Positions 10,263-19,615 are shown, counted from the first letter of the stretch. The stretch: DNA of 64,000 nucleotides from Mycobacterium paraffinicum (GCF_001907675.1 NZ_MPNT01000011.1:62001-126000); one strand, 5' to 3'. Notes: generated from the letters alone by a model not told the origin. Translations and numbers: made by a program.

Positions 10263-11119
10263 AGTTCTACATCAGCAGCGCCTTTCTGAACACCCCGGAG
10301 ATCATCGAACTCGCCAAGGCCGCCGACGAACTGGGCTACGACGGCATCGGGATCCCCGACCACGTCGTCAACCTGGAGACCCTGGACACGCCGTACCCGT
10401 ACACCAAGGACGGCGAGCGCCGCTGGCAGCCGTTCACCGACTGGCCCGATCCGTGGGTGCTGGTTGGTGCGCTGGCTCAGGTCACCACGCGGCTGCGCTT
10501 CGTCACCACCGTCTACATTCCCGCGATGCGAAACCCGTACTCGGCTGCCAAAGCCATTGGCACCGCGGCGGTTCTGGCGTCCGGCCGGGTGGAGCTCGGC
10601 ATCGGCGTCGGGTGGTGCCGCGAGGAATTCGCGTTGATGGGCGAGCGGTTCGACGCCCGCGGGAAGCGGACCGACGAGATCATCGACCTGATGCGGGCGC
10701 TGTGGCAGCCGGGCTGGACTGAGTTCGACGGCGCGTTCTACCCGACACCGCGGCTGGAGATGGAGCCGACGCCGCCGCCGATACCGGTGTATGTCGGCGG
10801 GCTCAGCGACATCGCGCTGCGCCGCGCCGCCCGCAACGACGGCTGGATCGGTGATCTGATCAAGACCGAACGCGCCGTCGAGGCCGTGGGCAAGCTGCGG
10901 GAGCTGCGTGCCGAAAATGGTTTGTCGATGGACGATTTCACCGTCCTGACGCCGCTGACCGACGCCTTCACCACCGCCGACTATCAACGCGCCGCCGAGG
11001 CCGGCATCACCGGCATCATCACCATGCCGTGGATGTTCTACGCGGGTCCGGACGCGTCGTTGGACGACAAGATCGACGGCATGCAGCGCTTCCGCAAGGA
11101 CTTGGCGCTCGACGGCTAG
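10259..11119 (+). CDS. F420-dependent LLM-class oxidoreductase (TIGR03619-like)
   Basis: Luciferase-like monooxygenase-fold protein, 286 residues, very likely using coenzyme F420, which mycobacteria make. Visible LLM landmarks are ELGYDGIGIPDHV near residue 25, LRFVTTVYIPAMRNP near 80, ASGRVELGIGVGW near 105, and PPPIPVYVGGLSDIALRRAAR near 180. The ATG overlaps the stop of the thioesterase gene, which suggests one transcript and a shared pathway, perhaps reductive or oxidative breakdown of a lipid or aromatic followed by thioester hydrolysis. That pathway is inference only. Confidence 0.87.
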   Translation: MKFYISSAFLNTPEIIELAKAADELGYDGIGIPDHVVNLETLDTPYPYTKDGERRWQPFTDWPDPWVLVGALAQVTTRLRFVTTVYIPAMRNPYSAAKAIGTAAVLASGRVELGIGVGWCREEFALMGERFDARGKRTDEIIDLMRALWQPGWTEFDGAFYPTPRLEMEPTPPPIPVYVGGLSDIALRRAARNDGWIGDLIKTERAVEAVGKLRELRAENGLSMDDFTVLTPLTDAFTTADYQRAAEAGITGIITMPWMFYAGPDASLDDKIDGMQRFRKDLALDG

Positions 11120-11268
11120 GGCTTGATTCTCGCCTTCTCGGTCGGCTTTGGGCCGCGACACATAACCAGTGGCGACGACACGCCGCAAACGTGCGCCATG
11201 ATTTCAGTCTGGCGAGTTCGATGACGGGTGGGCGGCCGTTTGTAATCCCTTGTCGGCCTGAAAGAATG

Positions 11269-11802
11269 ATGGGCATGCCAATCGGCCGGGTGCGTCCGGC
11301 GTCCGCGCGGGATGCCGAGGCGTGCCGTGCGATCTACCGCCCGTACGTCGAGGACACCGCGATCAGTTGGGAAATCGAAGTTCCGAGCGCAGGGGAGATG
11401 GCCGCCCGCATCACCGACGCCCACGAATGGCTGGTGCTCGAACGGGACGGCCAGGTCGTGGGTTTCGCCTACGGCCACGTGCTCAGGCGCCTGCCCAGCT
11501 TCCAGTGGTCGGTCGAGACCGGAATCTATGTCGACCGCGACCGTCACCGCACGGGCGCCGGCCGCCGACTCTATGCGGAGCTACTACGCCGGCTCGCCGA
11601 ACGCGGTCATCGGCGGGCTTTCGCCGGAATCACTCAACCGAACGAGGCCAGCAACGGATTTCACCGGTCGTTCGGGTTTCACGACGCCGGCCTACATCGT
11701 CGCGTCGAATGGAAACACGGTCGCTGGCACGACATTGCGTGGATGCAACTCGACCTGGGAGGCGCCGCCGAACCCGACGAGCCGCCCGGGCCGATCGTGT
11801 GA
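11269..11802 (+). CDS. GNAT acetyltransferase, phosphinothricin/methionine-sulfoximine type
   Basis: N-acetyltransferase of the PAT/Bar-like GNAT subfamily, about 177 residues. The opening RPASARDAEACRAIYRPYVE, the acetyl-CoA loop RHRTGAGRRLY, and the C-terminal run PNEASNGFH, FGFHDAGLH, KHGRWHDIAWMQ match the pattern of phosphinothricin acetyltransferases. Known relatives acetylate the alpha-amino group of phosphinothricin or methionine sulfoximine, both glutamine synthetase inhibitors. Here it lies between glnE and glnA1. Starts at 11266, 11269 and 11275 are all in frame; 11269 is a compromise. Codon use is like its neighbours. Confidence 0.85.
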   Translation: MGMPIGRVRPASARDAEACRAIYRPYVEDTAISWEIEVPSAGEMAARITDAHEWLVLERDGQVVGFAYGHVLRRLPSFQWSVETGIYVDRDRHRTGAGRRLYAELLRRLAERGHRRAFAGITQPNEASNGFHRSFGFHDAGLHRRVEWKHGRWHDIAWMQLDLGGAAEPDEPPGPIV

Positions 11803-11806
11803 TCGG

Positions 11807-11971
11807 TTAACGGCCCCCGCCGGCTCCGCCATCGACGAAGCCTCCGCCGGCTCCGCCACCGACGAAGCCCCCGCCGGCTCCGCCACCGACGAAGCCTCCG
11901 CCGGCTCCGCCGCCGAAGCGGCCCCCGCCGGCTCCGCCACCGACCATTGCTTGCGCGCTGCTGATAATCAT
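11807..11971 (-). CDS. Possible Gly-rich repeat peptide
   Basis: An open frame of 54 codons from ATG 11971 (or 46 from ATG 11947) encodes almost only repeats of GGGAGGG followed by FV, RF or DG. It corresponds in phase with the 27-bp tandem repeat below it. There is no clear SD. It may be a real Gly-rich protein, or simply an open frame produced by a repeat whose period is a multiple of three. No family is recognised. Confidence 0.3.
   Translation of the reverse strand: MIISSAQAMVGGGAGGGRFGGGAGGGFVGGGAGGGFVGGGAGGGFVDGGAGGGR
11817..11945. repeat. 27-bp tandem repeat, five copies
   Basis: The core CCGCCGGCTCCGCC begins at 11817, 11844, 11871, 11898 and 11925, an exact 27-bp period. The units differ at a few bases (for example cctc versus cccc and aagcct versus aagcgg). 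It sits between the acetyltransferase gene and the glnA1 terminator. Such minisatellites vary in copy number between mycobacterial strains, so it is a candidate VNTR typing locus. Confidence 0.95.
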
Positions 11972-12184
11972 GACCGAGAAGCTAACGCCGGATCGGTTGC
12001 CGCCGCAAGAGTTTAAATCTGAACTTTCGGCTTTGACCAACAGGGCTGCGGCGTGGACCGCTTCTATTGCAGCGGCTGGCTTTTGGTGTCGGGCGACCCA
12101 CCGCAGGATCGCGTTCTCGTGAAACCCCACGCGCACTCCCTGCCTCTCCGGCGCCAGCCGCTAACCCAGGGGCCGCCGCCAAAA

Positions 12185-12225
12185 CGAAACCACCCGCGCG
12201 GCGGCGGCCGGCGCGGGTGGTTTCG
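12185..12225 (-). terminator. Intrinsic terminator of glnA1
   Basis: A perfect 15-bp inverted repeat (12185-12199 and 12211-12225; arm CGAAACCACCCGCGC) with an 11-nt loop starts 9 bp beyond the glnA1 stop. Reading on the minus strand it is followed by TTTTGG. This is one of the few textbook hairpin-plus-T terminators in the window. Confidence 0.9.
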
Positions 12226-12233
12226 CTTGCGAC

Positions 12234-13670
12234 TTACACGTCGTAGTACAGCGCGAACTCGTACGGGTGCGGGCGGATCTGCACCGGCAGGATCTCGTTC
12301 TCGCGCTTGAAGCTGATCCACGTCTCGATCAGGTCGGGCGTGAAAACGCCGCCCTCCGTGAGGTATTCGTGGTCCTCTTCCAGACGATCGATGACCGCGG
12401 ACAGCTGGGTCGGCGCCTGCGGGATGTTGGCGGCCTCCTCCGGCGGGAGCTCGTAGAGGTCCTTGTCCACCGGGGCCTGCGGCTCGATCTTGTTCCGGAT
12501 GCCGTCCAGCCCGGCCATCAGCATGGCCGCGAACGCCAGGTACGGGTTACCCGACGAGTCCGGGCAACGGAACTCGAGGCGCTTGGCCTTCGGGTTGCTG
12601 CCGGTGATCGGGATACGCACACACGCCGAGCGGTTGCGCTGGCTGTAGACCAGGTTGATCGGCGCCTCGTAGCCCGGGACCAGTCGCTTGTAGGAGTTGA
12701 CGGTCGGGTTGGTGAAGGCCAGCAGCGACGGGGCGTGGTGCAGCAGGCCGCCGATGTAATGCCGCGCGGTGTCCGACAGGCCGGCGTAACCGGTCTCGTC
12801 GTACATCAACGGGTTGCCGTCCTTCCACAGCGACTGGTGCGTGTGCATGCCCGACCCGTTGTCACCGAACAGCGGCTTGGGCATGAAGGTGACGGTCTTG
12901 CCGTTCTGCCAGGCCGTGTTCTTGACGATGTACTTGTACAGCTGCATGTCGTCGGCGGCGTGCAGCAGGGTGTTGAACTTGTAGTTGATCTCGGCCTGCC
13001 CGCCGGTGCCCACCTCGTGGTGGCCCTTCTCCAGGCTGAAGCCGGCCTTGATGAGGTTCGACAGCATCTGGGCGCGCAGGTCCACGTAGTGGTCGACGGG
13101 AGCGACCGGGAAGTACCCACCCTTGGGGCGGACCTTGTAGCCGCGGTTGGGGGTGCCGTCGTTCTCGGTGGGCTCGCCGGTGTTCCACCAGCCCGAGATC
13201 GCGTCGACCTCGTAGAAGGAGCCGTTGGTGCGCGAGTCGAAGCTGACCGAGTCGAAGATGTAGAACTCGGCCTCGGCGCCGAAGTAGGCGGTGTCCGCGA
13301 CGCCGGTGCTAATCAGGTAGTTCTCGGCCTTGCGGGCGATGTTGCGCGGGTCGCGCGAGTAGGGCTCCAGGGTGAACGGGTCGTGCACGAAGAAGTTCAG
13401 GTTCAGTGTCTTGTGTTCGGTGAACAGATCGATCTGCGCCGTCGCGGGGTCGGGCAGGAGCAGCATGTCGGATTCGTGAATGGACTGGAAGCCGCGGATC
13501 GAGGAGCCGTCGAAGGCCAGGCCGTCCTCGAAGACGCTTTGGTCGAAAAACGAAACCGGAATTGTGAAGTGCTGCATGATGCCTGGCAAATCACAGAACC
13601 GGACATCGACAAATTCGACGTCCTCGTCCTTAACGAGTTTGAAAACGTCGTCGGGCGTCGTTTCCGTCAC
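12234..13670 (-). CDS. glnA1: Glutamine synthetase type I (GlnA1)
   Basis: Main ammonia-assimilating enzyme, forming glutamine from glutamate, ammonia and ATP. The dodecameric GS-I beta type is 478 residues long, as in M. tuberculosis, where it is also exported. Visible motifs are [10 protein letters not shown], the metal-binding [35 protein letters not shown], and NRSACVRIP. Tyr406 in [10 protein letters not shown] is the adenylylation site used by GlnE, encoded 2.6 kb away on the other strand. GTG 13670 has AAAGGAG 7 nt upstream. A strong terminator follows. A candidate promoter and GlnR-type box lie upstream. Confidence 0.98.
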   Translation of the reverse strand: MTETTPDDVFKLVKDEDVEFVDVRFCDLPGIMQHFTIPVSFFDQSVFEDGLAFDGSSIRGFQSIHESDMLLLPDPATAQIDLFTEHKTLNLNFFVHDPFTLEPYSRDPRNIARKAENYLISTGVADTAYFGAEAEFYIFDSVSFDSRTNGSFYEVDAISGWWNTGEPTENDGTPNRGYKVRPKGGYFPVAPVDHYVDLRAQMLSNLIKAGFSLEKGHHEVGTGGQAEINYKFNTLLHAADDMQLYKYIVKNTAWQNGKTVTFMPKPLFGDNGSGMHTHQSLWKDGNPLMYDETGYAGLSDTARHYIGGLLHHAPSLLAFTNPTVNSYKRLVPGYEAPINLVYSQRNRSACVRIPITGSNPKAKRLEFRCPDSSGNPYLAFAAMLMAGLDGIRNKIEPQAPVDKDLYELPPEEAANIPQAPTQLSAVIDRLEEDHEYLTEGGVFTPDLIETWISFKRENEILPVQIRPHPYEFALYYDV

Positions 13671-13708
13671 AGAAATGCTCCTTTACTTGGTGTGATCCGC
13701 GGCCTGAC

Positions 13709-13738
13709 GCTATGGAGCGGATGTTGCCCGCCAGTCAA
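13709..13738 (-). promoter_or_regulatory. Candidate SigA promoter of glnA1
   Basis: On the minus strand a TTGACT -35 element (13733-13738) is followed after 18 nt by CATAGC (13709-13714) as a weak -10. This predicts a start near 13702 and a leader of roughly 30 nt carrying the SD. Confidence 0.5.
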
Positions 13739-13744
13739 CCCCGT

Positions 13745-13757
13745 GTTGCGCGCACGT
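13745..13757 (-). promoter_or_regulatory. AC-n9-AC GlnR-like box upstream of glnA1
   Basis: Minus-strand GTAACGTGCGCGCAAC has AC dinucleotides nine bases apart, just upstream of the putative -35. GlnR activation of glnA under nitrogen limitation is known in mycobacteria; the assignment to this exact site is inferred from spacing and position. Confidence 0.4.
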
Positions 13758-13903
13758 TACGCGACCCATGTTGTTCACAAAAGAGGCGCCGCCGCCGGCG
13801 GGTTCTATTGTGGGGCCATGGACCGCTGGATCGTATCTCTTCCGGTGCCCGGGCGCACCGTTCATCCGGGGTTGCGAAACGAGTCGAAGCTCGGGCTCAG
13901 GCG

Positions 13904-14326
13904 ATGACGCCGAACTCGCCGTCCACCTATCCCGGCGAGCGGTTGGGGCTGCCGCAAACCGGACCGGGATCCCTGGCCCCGATGGGACGCCGGCTGGGCG
14001 CGCTGATGATCGACTGGCTGATCTCCTATGGTCTGGCGGCCCTGGCCCTGCGCTTCGGCGTCTTCTCCGAACACACGTTGGCGACGGCGGTGCTGGGCGT
14101 CTGGTTCGTGCTCGGGGTGGTCTCGGTGCGGCTGTTCGGCTTCACGCCCGGCCAGTTGGCGCTGGGGCTGCAGGTGGTGACGGTCGATGGGCGCGGGGCG
14201 GTCGGCGTCGTCCGGGCGGTGGTGCGGGGCGCACTCGTCGGGATGGTCGTCCCGGCGCTGTTCACCGATTGGGACGGCCGCGGCATGCAGGACCGGCTGA
14301 CGGCGACGGCGGTCGTGCGGCGCTGA
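13904..14326 (+). CDS. RDD-family membrane protein (Rv2219A-like)
   Basis: Small membrane protein of 140 residues. After a Pro/Gly-rich N-terminus the first helix carries the RDD signature, here RRLGALMIDWLISYGL. A second hydrophobic segment (LATAVLGVWFVLGVVSV) and a third (VVRGALVGMVVPALF) follow, ending near the conserved RGMQDRLTATAVVR. Function is unknown; RDD proteins have been linked to ion or small-molecule transport. It is divergent from glnA1 and convergent with the DUF4191 gene 16 bp away. Confidence 0.88.
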   Translation: MTPNSPSTYPGERLGLPQTGPGSLAPMGRRLGALMIDWLISYGLAALALRFGVFSEHTLATAVLGVWFVLGVVSVRLFGFTPGQLALGLQVVTVDGRGAVGVVRAVVRGALVGMVVPALFTDWDGRGMQDRLTATAVVRR

Positions 14327-14342
14327 CCGGGAAGGGCGGGGG

Positions 14343-15095
14343 CTACTTGCGCCGCACGGTGCGCTGGACCCCGCGCATCTTGCCGGCGTTGGGGAGCGGA
14401 CCCTTCGGCAGGACGGCGGCGCCGGCCCGCGTCCCCAGGGCGGCCAACCTGGACTCCAACGTGTCCATCTGTTTGGCGGTGATGTTGGCCGGCAGGCGGT
14501 TGAGATGGCGCTCCAGCTTGGCCAGCGGGACCTCGTCGTCGCCGTTGCCGACGACCAGGTCGTAGATCGGCACGTCGCCGATCAGCCGGGCGGTGCGCTT
14601 CTTCTCCTGGGCCAGCAGCGGCCGGACCCGGGCCGAGGATCCTTCGCCGACCAGGATGACGCCGGGACGGCCGATCACCCGGTGCACCGCGTCGAGGTGA
14701 CCGGTCGCGGCCACCCCCGGCGTCACCCGCCACTTGCCGCGCAGGTTGTCCAAAGCCCATGCGGCCGCGCCGGTTTGGCCCTCGGCCTTGCTGTAGACGC
14801 TCTTTTGCGCACGACGGCCGAAGACGATGAACGCCGCGAGCGCGCCCAGCACCACCCCGAGTGGGATCAACGTGATCATCGTCAGCCCGCCGGCCCACAC
14901 GCCGACCCCCACCGAGATGGCCACGATGACGACGAAGGCGCCGACCATGTAGGGCAGCAGCCGCTTGTCCTCGCGGCGCTGCATGTTGAACGCCTGCCAC
15001 AGCTGGGCGCGGCGCTCCTTCGCGGCGGCCTTGCGCGCGGCCTGCGCCTGTGCCCGGGCGGCCTTGTTCTCAGCGGCGGTGCGGGGTTTAGCCAT
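14343..15095 (-). CDS. DUF4191 membrane protein (Rv2219-like)
   Basis: Conserved actinobacterial protein, 250 residues as in Rv2219. A Lys/Arg/Ala-rich cytoplasmic N-terminus (KAARAQAQAARKAAAKERRAQ) precedes two close membrane segments (YMVGAFVVIVAISVGVGVWA and ITLIPLGVVLGALAAFIVFG), then a soluble domain with GVILVGEG and RLIGDVPIYDL. ATG 15095 matches the family start; a TTG two codons upstream is possible. It lies 48 bp downstream of lipA on the same strand, a conserved arrangement. The molecular role is unknown. Confidence 0.9.
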   Translation of the reverse strand: MAKPRTAAENKAARAQAQAARKAAAKERRAQLWQAFNMQRREDKRLLPYMVGAFVVIVAISVGVGVWAGGLTMITLIPLGVVLGALAAFIVFGRRAQKSVYSKAEGQTGAAAWALDNLRGKWRVTPGVAATGHLDAVHRVIGRPGVILVGEGSSARVRPLLAQEKKRTARLIGDVPIYDLVVGNGDDEVPLAKLERHLNRLPANITAKQMDTLESRLAALGTRAGAAVLPKGPLPNAGKMRGVQRTVRRK

Positions 15096-15143
15096 AGTCA
15101 AAGAATACGTATCGGCGCGGACCGCTACGGCGGCGCGGCAGCT

Positions 15144-16097
15144 TCAGGCGCGGGCGCGCGCCGCTTGCTCGTAGAGCCGGCCCGCCCGGTAGGACGACCG
15201 CACCAGCGGTCCGGCCAGCACCCCGGAGAAGCCCAGCCCCTCCGCGTCGCGGGCGAACCCGACGAACTCCTCGGGCCGCACCCAGCGCTCGACCGGGTGG
15301 TGCCGCGTGGACGGACGCAGGTACTGGGTGATGGTGACGATGTCGCAGCCGGCGCCCCGCAGGTCGGCCAGGGCGGTGCGCACCTCGTCGGGCGTCTCGC
15401 CGAGCCCGAGGATGAGGTTGCTCTTGGTGACCAGCCCGAAGTCACGCGCCGCGGTGATGACGTCCAGGCTGCGCTGGTAGCTGAACGCCGGCCGGATCCG
15501 CTTGAATATCCGCGGCACGGTTTCGACGTTGTGCGCCAACACTTCCGGGCGCGATTCGAACACCTCGGCAAGCCGCGCGGGCTCACCGTTGAAGTCGGGG
15601 ATCAACAGCTCCACACCGGTCGAGGGGTTGAGCTCTTTGATCGCGCGCACCGTCTCGGCGTACAGCCAGGCCCCGCCGTCGGCCAGGTCGTCCCGGGCCA
15701 CCCCGGTGATCGTGGCGTAGCGCAATCCCATGGTCAGCACGCTCTCGGCGACGCGCCTTGGCTCGTCGCGGTCCAGGGCGGCCGGCTTGCCGGTGTCGAT
15801 CTGGCAGAAGTCGCAGCGCCGGGTGCACTGGTCCCCGCCGATCAGGAACGTGGCCTCGCGGTCTTCCCAGCACTCGAAGATGTTGGGGCAGCCGGCCTCT
15901 TCGCAGACCGTGTGCAGCCCCTCACGGCGAACCAGACCCTTCAGCTCGGTGTATTCGGGCCCCATGCGGGCCCGGACCTTGATCCACGGCGGCTTGCGCT
16001 CGATCGGGGTTTGCGCGTTGCGGACCTCGAGGCGCAGCAGTCGCCTGCCTGGCGGGGCCGCGGCAGCGGCGACATCAGGCCTTGGTGCGACAGTCAC
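15144..16097 (-). CDS. lipA: Lipoyl synthase
   Basis: Radical-SAM enzyme that inserts two sulfurs into protein-bound octanoyl groups to make lipoate. Both 4Fe-4S sites are visible: the auxiliary cluster Cys65-x4-Cys70-x5-Cys76 ([12 protein letters not shown]) and the SAM cluster Cys91-x3-Cys95-x2-Cys98 (CTRRCDFC). The C-terminal RSSYRAG supplies the Ser ligand to the auxiliary cluster. Length is 317 residues. GTG 16097 overlaps the lipB stop by 4 bp (GTGA), so octanoyl transfer and sulfur insertion are translated as a pair. The downstream dlaT product needs this cofactor. Confidence 0.97.
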   Translation of the reverse strand: MTVAPRPDVAAAAAPPGRRLLRLEVRNAQTPIERKPPWIKVRARMGPEYTELKGLVRREGLHTVCEEAGCPNIFECWEDREATFLIGGDQCTRRCDFCQIDTGKPAALDRDEPRRVAESVLTMGLRYATITGVARDDLADGGAWLYAETVRAIKELNPSTGVELLIPDFNGEPARLAEVFESRPEVLAHNVETVPRIFKRIRPAFSYQRSLDVITAARDFGLVTKSNLILGLGETPDEVRTALADLRGAGCDIVTITQYLRPSTRHHPVERWVRPEEFVGFARDAEGLGFSGVLAGPLVRSSYRAGRLYEQAARARA

Positions 16098-16801
16098 ATC
16101 GCCGATGCTACGCGCGTGCCGGGCTGTTCCCGGACCGGAAGGGCCCCGTCGAGGGCGTCGCAGACGGCGTCGGCGACGGCCGCACGGACGTCGTCCACCG
16201 CCACCGGACGCCGCAACTCGGCCGACAACGAGGTCACGCCGGCGTCGCTGATCCCACACGGCACGATGGTGCCGAACGCGTCGAGGTCGCAGTCGCAGTT
16301 GAGCGCGAACCCGTGCAGCGTGGTCGCGCGCGCGACCCGGACGCCGATGGCGCCGACCTTGCGATCGGGCCGCCCGGCACGGCCCGGCACCCACACCCCG
16401 GACCGGCCGTGCACCCGGCACGTCTCCAACCCCAGGTCGCCGCACACCTTGATCAGCGCCTCTTCGAGGCGCCGAACGTAATTCACCACGTCGAGCGGCT
16501 CGCTTAGGCCGATGATCGGATACCCGACCAGCTGCCCCGGGCCGTGCCAGGTGATCTTGCCGCCACGGTCCGTGTCTATGACATCTGCGACGCGCGGGTC
16601 GCAAACCGGGCGTTCGTGCGGCTCGGTGCGCCGCCCCGCGGTGTAGACCGGCGGGTGCTCCAGCAGCAGCAGCGTGTCGCTGCCGCCGGCGACCCGGGCG
16701 TCGGCCAGTTCGCGCTGCAGCTGCCAGGCCGTGCGGTATTCGACGGTCCCGAGCTGGCGGACGTCGATCGCGGCCCGGCTGGACCGGATGGAATCGATCA
16801 C
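16094..16801 (-). CDS. lipB: Octanoyl-[ACP]:protein octanoyltransferase
   Basis: Transfers octanoyl from acyl carrier protein to lipoyl domains, the first step of lipoate assembly. The 235 residues include [17 protein letters not shown], Lys148 in RKVGAIGV, His163 in TLHGFALN, and the nucleophile Cys182 in IVPCGI, the catalytic dyad of this family. GTG 16801 is used; no strong SD is visible. Upstream lies a palindromic repeat, and the gene overlaps lipA downstream. Confidence 0.96.
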   Translation of the reverse strand: MIDSIRSSRAAIDVRQLGTVEYRTAWQLQRELADARVAGGSDTLLLLEHPPVYTAGRRTEPHERPVCDPRVADVIDTDRGGKITWHGPGQLVGYPIIGLSEPLDVVNYVRRLEEALIKVCGDLGLETCRVHGRSGVWVPGRAGRPDRKVGAIGVRVARATTLHGFALNCDCDLDAFGTIVPCGISDAGVTSLSAELRRPVAVDDVRAAVADAVCDALDGALPVREQPGTRVASAM

Positions 16802-16842
16802 GTTCGCGACGGTACTCGCCGGGCATGCGCCCCGCAGCGCCG

Positions 16843-16887
16843 CGTCACGCTGGCGTGACGTTGGGCGGCGTCAGCCACGCTGGCGTG
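16843..16887. repeat. Two palindromic CACGC-TG-GCGTG elements
   Basis: The first copy is a perfect 8-bp-arm palindrome, CGTCACGC-TG-GCGTGACG (16843-16860). The second, 15 bp later, is shorter (CACGC-TG-GCGTG, 16876-16887). The pair fills the gap between the Rv2216-like gene and lipB. Closely similar copies occur at 53546-53620. It could be a small dispersed repeat, a protein-binding site or an mRNA hairpin. Confidence 0.85.
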
Positions 16888-16903
16888 ACACTCGCCGGAC
16901 CCG

Positions 16904-17815
16904 CTAGTCGTGGTCGCGTTGGGCGGTGGCGTAGCCGAGCGCCTCGCCAATGGTGTTGTGGTGGAACTCGAAACCGGCCCGCTCCAGCGCCGACGGGATG
17001 GCGCGCTGACCGATGAGCACGCCCTCGTCGGCGAACTCGCCGAGCGCGGCCCGCACCGCGAAGCCCGGCATCATCAACGGGGTCGGGCGGTTGACGGCGC
17101 GGCCGAAGGCGGTGGTGAATTCGGCGTTGGTGACGGGCGCGGGCCCGGTCATGTTGACCGGGCCGGACAGCGCCGGATTGGTGATCGCGAACAGCAGCGC
17201 TCGCACCTCGTCCTCCAGGGTGATCCAGGACATGTATTGGCGGCCGCTACCCAGCCGAGCCCCCAGGCCCGTCCTGAACAACGGCCGCAACCGCCCCAGC
17301 GCGCCGCCGGCCGGGGAGAACACGAGGCCGGTGCGGGCCAGCACCACCCGGGCGCCCCCGTATTGGGCCGGCAGCGTCGCGGCTTCCCAGTCCTCGCACA
17401 GCTGGGCCAGGAATCCCTTTCCCGCGCGGTCGTTTTCGTCGACCACGCGGTCCTTGGTGTCCCCGTAGTAGCCAACCGCGCTGGCGTTGACCAGCGTCGC
17501 CACCCCGGCGTCGGCGACGGCATGCGCCAGCACTTCGGTGGGCGCGATGCGGCTGTCGCGCAGGCCCTGCTTGAAGGCGCCCGACCAGCGGCGCTGGCCG
17601 ACGTTGACGCCGCACAGGTTGACGACGGCGTCGACGTCGCAGACCGCGTCGACGTCGAATTCGCCGCTCTCGGGGTTCCAGTGCAGCTCGTCGGAATTCG
17701 ACGGCGCCCGGCGCACGATGCGCAACACCCGGTGGTCGGCCGCGCGCAGGGCGGCGGTCAAGGCGGATCCGATCAGGCCGGACGAACCCGCGATGGCGAT
17801 GACGGGCTTGGCCAC
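16904..17815 (-). CDS. TIGR01777-family NAD-dependent epimerase-like protein (Rv2216-like)
   Basis: Extended-SDR-fold protein, 303 residues. The N-terminal Rossmann motif is [11 protein letters not shown] (GxxGxxG type). SDR features include [10 protein letters not shown] with the catalytic-position Tyr, and [11 protein letters not shown]-terminal DUF1731 region ends with ALGYATA. The family (YfcH-like) is widespread but its substrate is unknown. It starts at GTG 17815, 15 bp after the dlaT stop, so it is probably cotranscribed with dlaT and may continue into lipB-lipA. Confidence 0.9.
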   Translation of the reverse strand: MAKPVIAIAGSSGLIGSALTAALRAADHRVLRIVRRAPSNSDELHWNPESGEFDVDAVCDVDAVVNLCGVNVGQRRWSGAFKQGLRDSRIAPTEVLAHAVADAGVATLVNASAVGYYGDTKDRVVDENDRAGKGFLAQLCEDWEAATLPAQYGGARVVLARTGLVFSPAGGALGRLRPLFRTGLGARLGSGRQYMSWITLEDEVRALLFAITNPALSGPVNMTGPAPVTNAEFTTAFGRAVNRPTPLMMPGFAVRAALGEFADEGVLIGQRAIPSALERAGFEFHHNTIGEALGYATAQRDHD

Positions 17816-17830
17816 GGTTCGCCAGTCCTC

Positions 17831-19615
17831 CTAAAGACCCAAGTCGGCCTCGAACGCTCCCTCTTCGAGCCGGTGCTTGATCGTGGTGAGGAAGCGTCCT
17901 GCGTCAGCGCCGTCGATGAGCCGATGGTCGTAGGTCAGCGGGAGATAGCAGATGGACCGGACGCCGATGGACTCGTTGCCGAACTCGTCGACGATCACCC
18001 GGGGCCGCTTCACGATCGCCCCGGTGCCCAGCATGGCGGCCTGCGGCGGAACCAGGATGGGGGTGTCGAACAACGCGCCCTGGCTGCCGATGTTGGTGAT
18101 CGTGAAGGTGCCGCCCGACAGCTCGTCGGGCTTGAGGTCGCCCGACCGGGCGCGCGCGGCGATGTCGGCGATGGCCCGGGCCAGCCCGGCCAGCGACAGG
18201 TCGCCGGCGTTGTGGATGACGGGGGAGAGCAGCCCCTGCTCGGTGTCGACGGCGAAGCCGAGATGTTCGGCGTCGTAGTAGGTGATCTCCTTGGTCTGCT
18301 CGTTGTAGCTGGCGTTGATGTTGGGGTGGATCTTCAGCGCATCGATCACCGCCCTGGCGATGAACGGCAGGAAGGTCAGGTTGACCCCCTCGCGCTCGGC
18401 GAATGCGGTCTTCGCCCTGGCCCGCAACCCGACGATCCGGGTCATGTCGACCTCGTGCGTCTGGGTGAGCTGGGCGGTGGCCTGCAGGGATTCCCGGGTC
18501 TTGTTCGCGGTGAGTTGGCGGATCCGGCTCGCCTTCTGCGTGGTGCCGCGCAGGTGCGCCAACGCCGGCGCCGGGGCGGGCGCGTCCGCCGGGGCCGCCT
18601 TGCCATCGGCGGCGGGAGCGGCGGGCGCCTGGGCCGGGGCGGGCGCCTTCTGCGCCTGTTGCTTCTTTTCCGCGGCGGCGAGCACGTCCTGTTTGCGGAT
18701 GCGGCCGCCGACGCCGGTGCCGGTGATCTGGGCCAGGTCGATGCCGTTCTCGGTGGCCAGCTTGCGGACCAGCGGGGTCACGTACGGCGCACCGTCCGGG
18801 CCCGAGCCGCCGGGCTCGGCAGCTGGTTGTGCTTGCGCCGGTTGGGCTTTCGGCGCGGGCGCCGGCTGGGACACCGGCTGCGGCTCGGGCTTCGCCTCGG
18901 CCTTGGGCGGTTCGGCCCTGGGCGGCTCGGGCTTGGGTTCCGGCTTGGGAGCGGGTGGGGGAGTCGGGGCGGACGCGGCCTCGGAGCCGGTGCCGATCCG
19001 CGCCAGCTCCGCGCCGACCGGCACGGTGGCGTCCTCCTCGGCGGTGATGCTGACCAGCACACCGGCCACCGGTGAGGGGATCTCGGTGTCCACCTTGTCG
19101 GTCGACACCTCGACCAACGCCTCGTCGACGCCGACCGAGTCGCCGACCTTCTTCAGCCAGCGGGTCACCGTGCCCTCGGTCACCGACTCGCCCAGCTCGG
19201 GCATCAGCACCGGGGTCGCGTCGCCGCCGCCGGAACTCTGCGGCGCGGGTTCGGGTTCGGGCTGGGCGGGTGCGGCCGCCTCGGGCTCGGGCTCGGGCTG
19301 GGCCGGCGGGGCGGATTCGGCCTGCGGCTCGGGCTGGCTGGGCGCCTGCGGAGCCGCCTGTGAACCGCCGCCGTCGGACGAGTCGCCGATGACGGCCAGC
19401 TCCCCGCCCACCTCGACGGTGTCGTCCTCCTGGGCGACGATCTTGGTCAGGACACCGGCGGCGGGCGACGGGATTTCGGTGTCGACCTTGTCGGTGGACA
19501 CCTCGACGAGGGGTTCGTCGAGTTCGACCGTGTCGCCTTCCTGCTTGAGCCAGCGGGTGACCGTCCCCTCGGTGACGCTCTCACCGAGTGCGGGCATCTG
19601 GACAGAGAAGGCCAT
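17831..19615 (-). CDS. dlaT: Dihydrolipoamide acyltransferase (E2) DlaT
   Basis: E2 core of the mycobacterial pyruvate dehydrogenase complex, also part of the AhpC-AhpD-Lpd antioxidant system. There are 594 residues. Two lipoyl domains (about 1-80 and 135-210) each carry [12 protein letters not shown] with the lipoylated Lys. They are joined by long Ala/Pro/Glu-rich linkers. The E3-binding domain ([16 protein letters not shown] to IRKQDVLAA) is followed by the acyltransferase domain ending in [15 protein letters not shown], which holds the catalytic His. The nearby lipB and lipA supply its cofactor. Confidence 0.97.
   Translation of the reverse strand: MAFSVQMPALGESVTEGTVTRWLKQEGDTVELDEPLVEVSTDKVDTEIPSPAAGVLTKIVAQEDDTVEVGGELAVIGDSSDGGGSQAAPQAPSQPEPQAESAPPAQPEPEPEAAAPAQPEPEPAPQSSGGGDATPVLMPELGESVTEGTVTRWLKKVGDSVGVDEALVEVSTDKVDTEIPSPVAGVLVSITAEEDATVPVGAELARIGTGSEAASAPTPPPAPKPEPKPEPPRAEPPKAEAKPEPQPVSQPAPAPKAQPAQAQPAAEPGGSGPDGAPYVTPLVRKLATENGIDLAQITGTGVGGRIRKQDVLAAAEKKQQAQKAPAPAQAPAAPAADGKAAPADAPAPAPALAHLRGTTQKASRIRQLTANKTRESLQATAQLTQTHEVDMTRIVGLRARAKTAFAEREGVNLTFLPFIARAVIDALKIHPNINASYNEQTKEITYYDAEHLGFAVDTEQGLLSPVIHNAGDLSLAGLARAIADIAARARSGDLKPDELSGGTFTITNIGSQGALFDTPILVPPQAAMLGTGAIVKRPRVIVDEFGNESIGVRSICYLPLTYDHRLIDGADAGRFLTTIKHRLEEGAFEADLGL

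Noticed and set aside
11817..11945. Possible CRISPR array
   Set aside because: The 27-bp units are contiguous without unique spacers and there are no cas genes.
13729..13800. Upstream ATG extension of the RDD protein gene
   Set aside because: The longer frames add residues that resemble neither the family nor a signal peptide, and they would cover the glnA1 control region.
12267..13907. 546-codon plus-strand frame opposite glnA1
   Set aside because: Antisense shadow; glnA1 is full length with all GS motifs.
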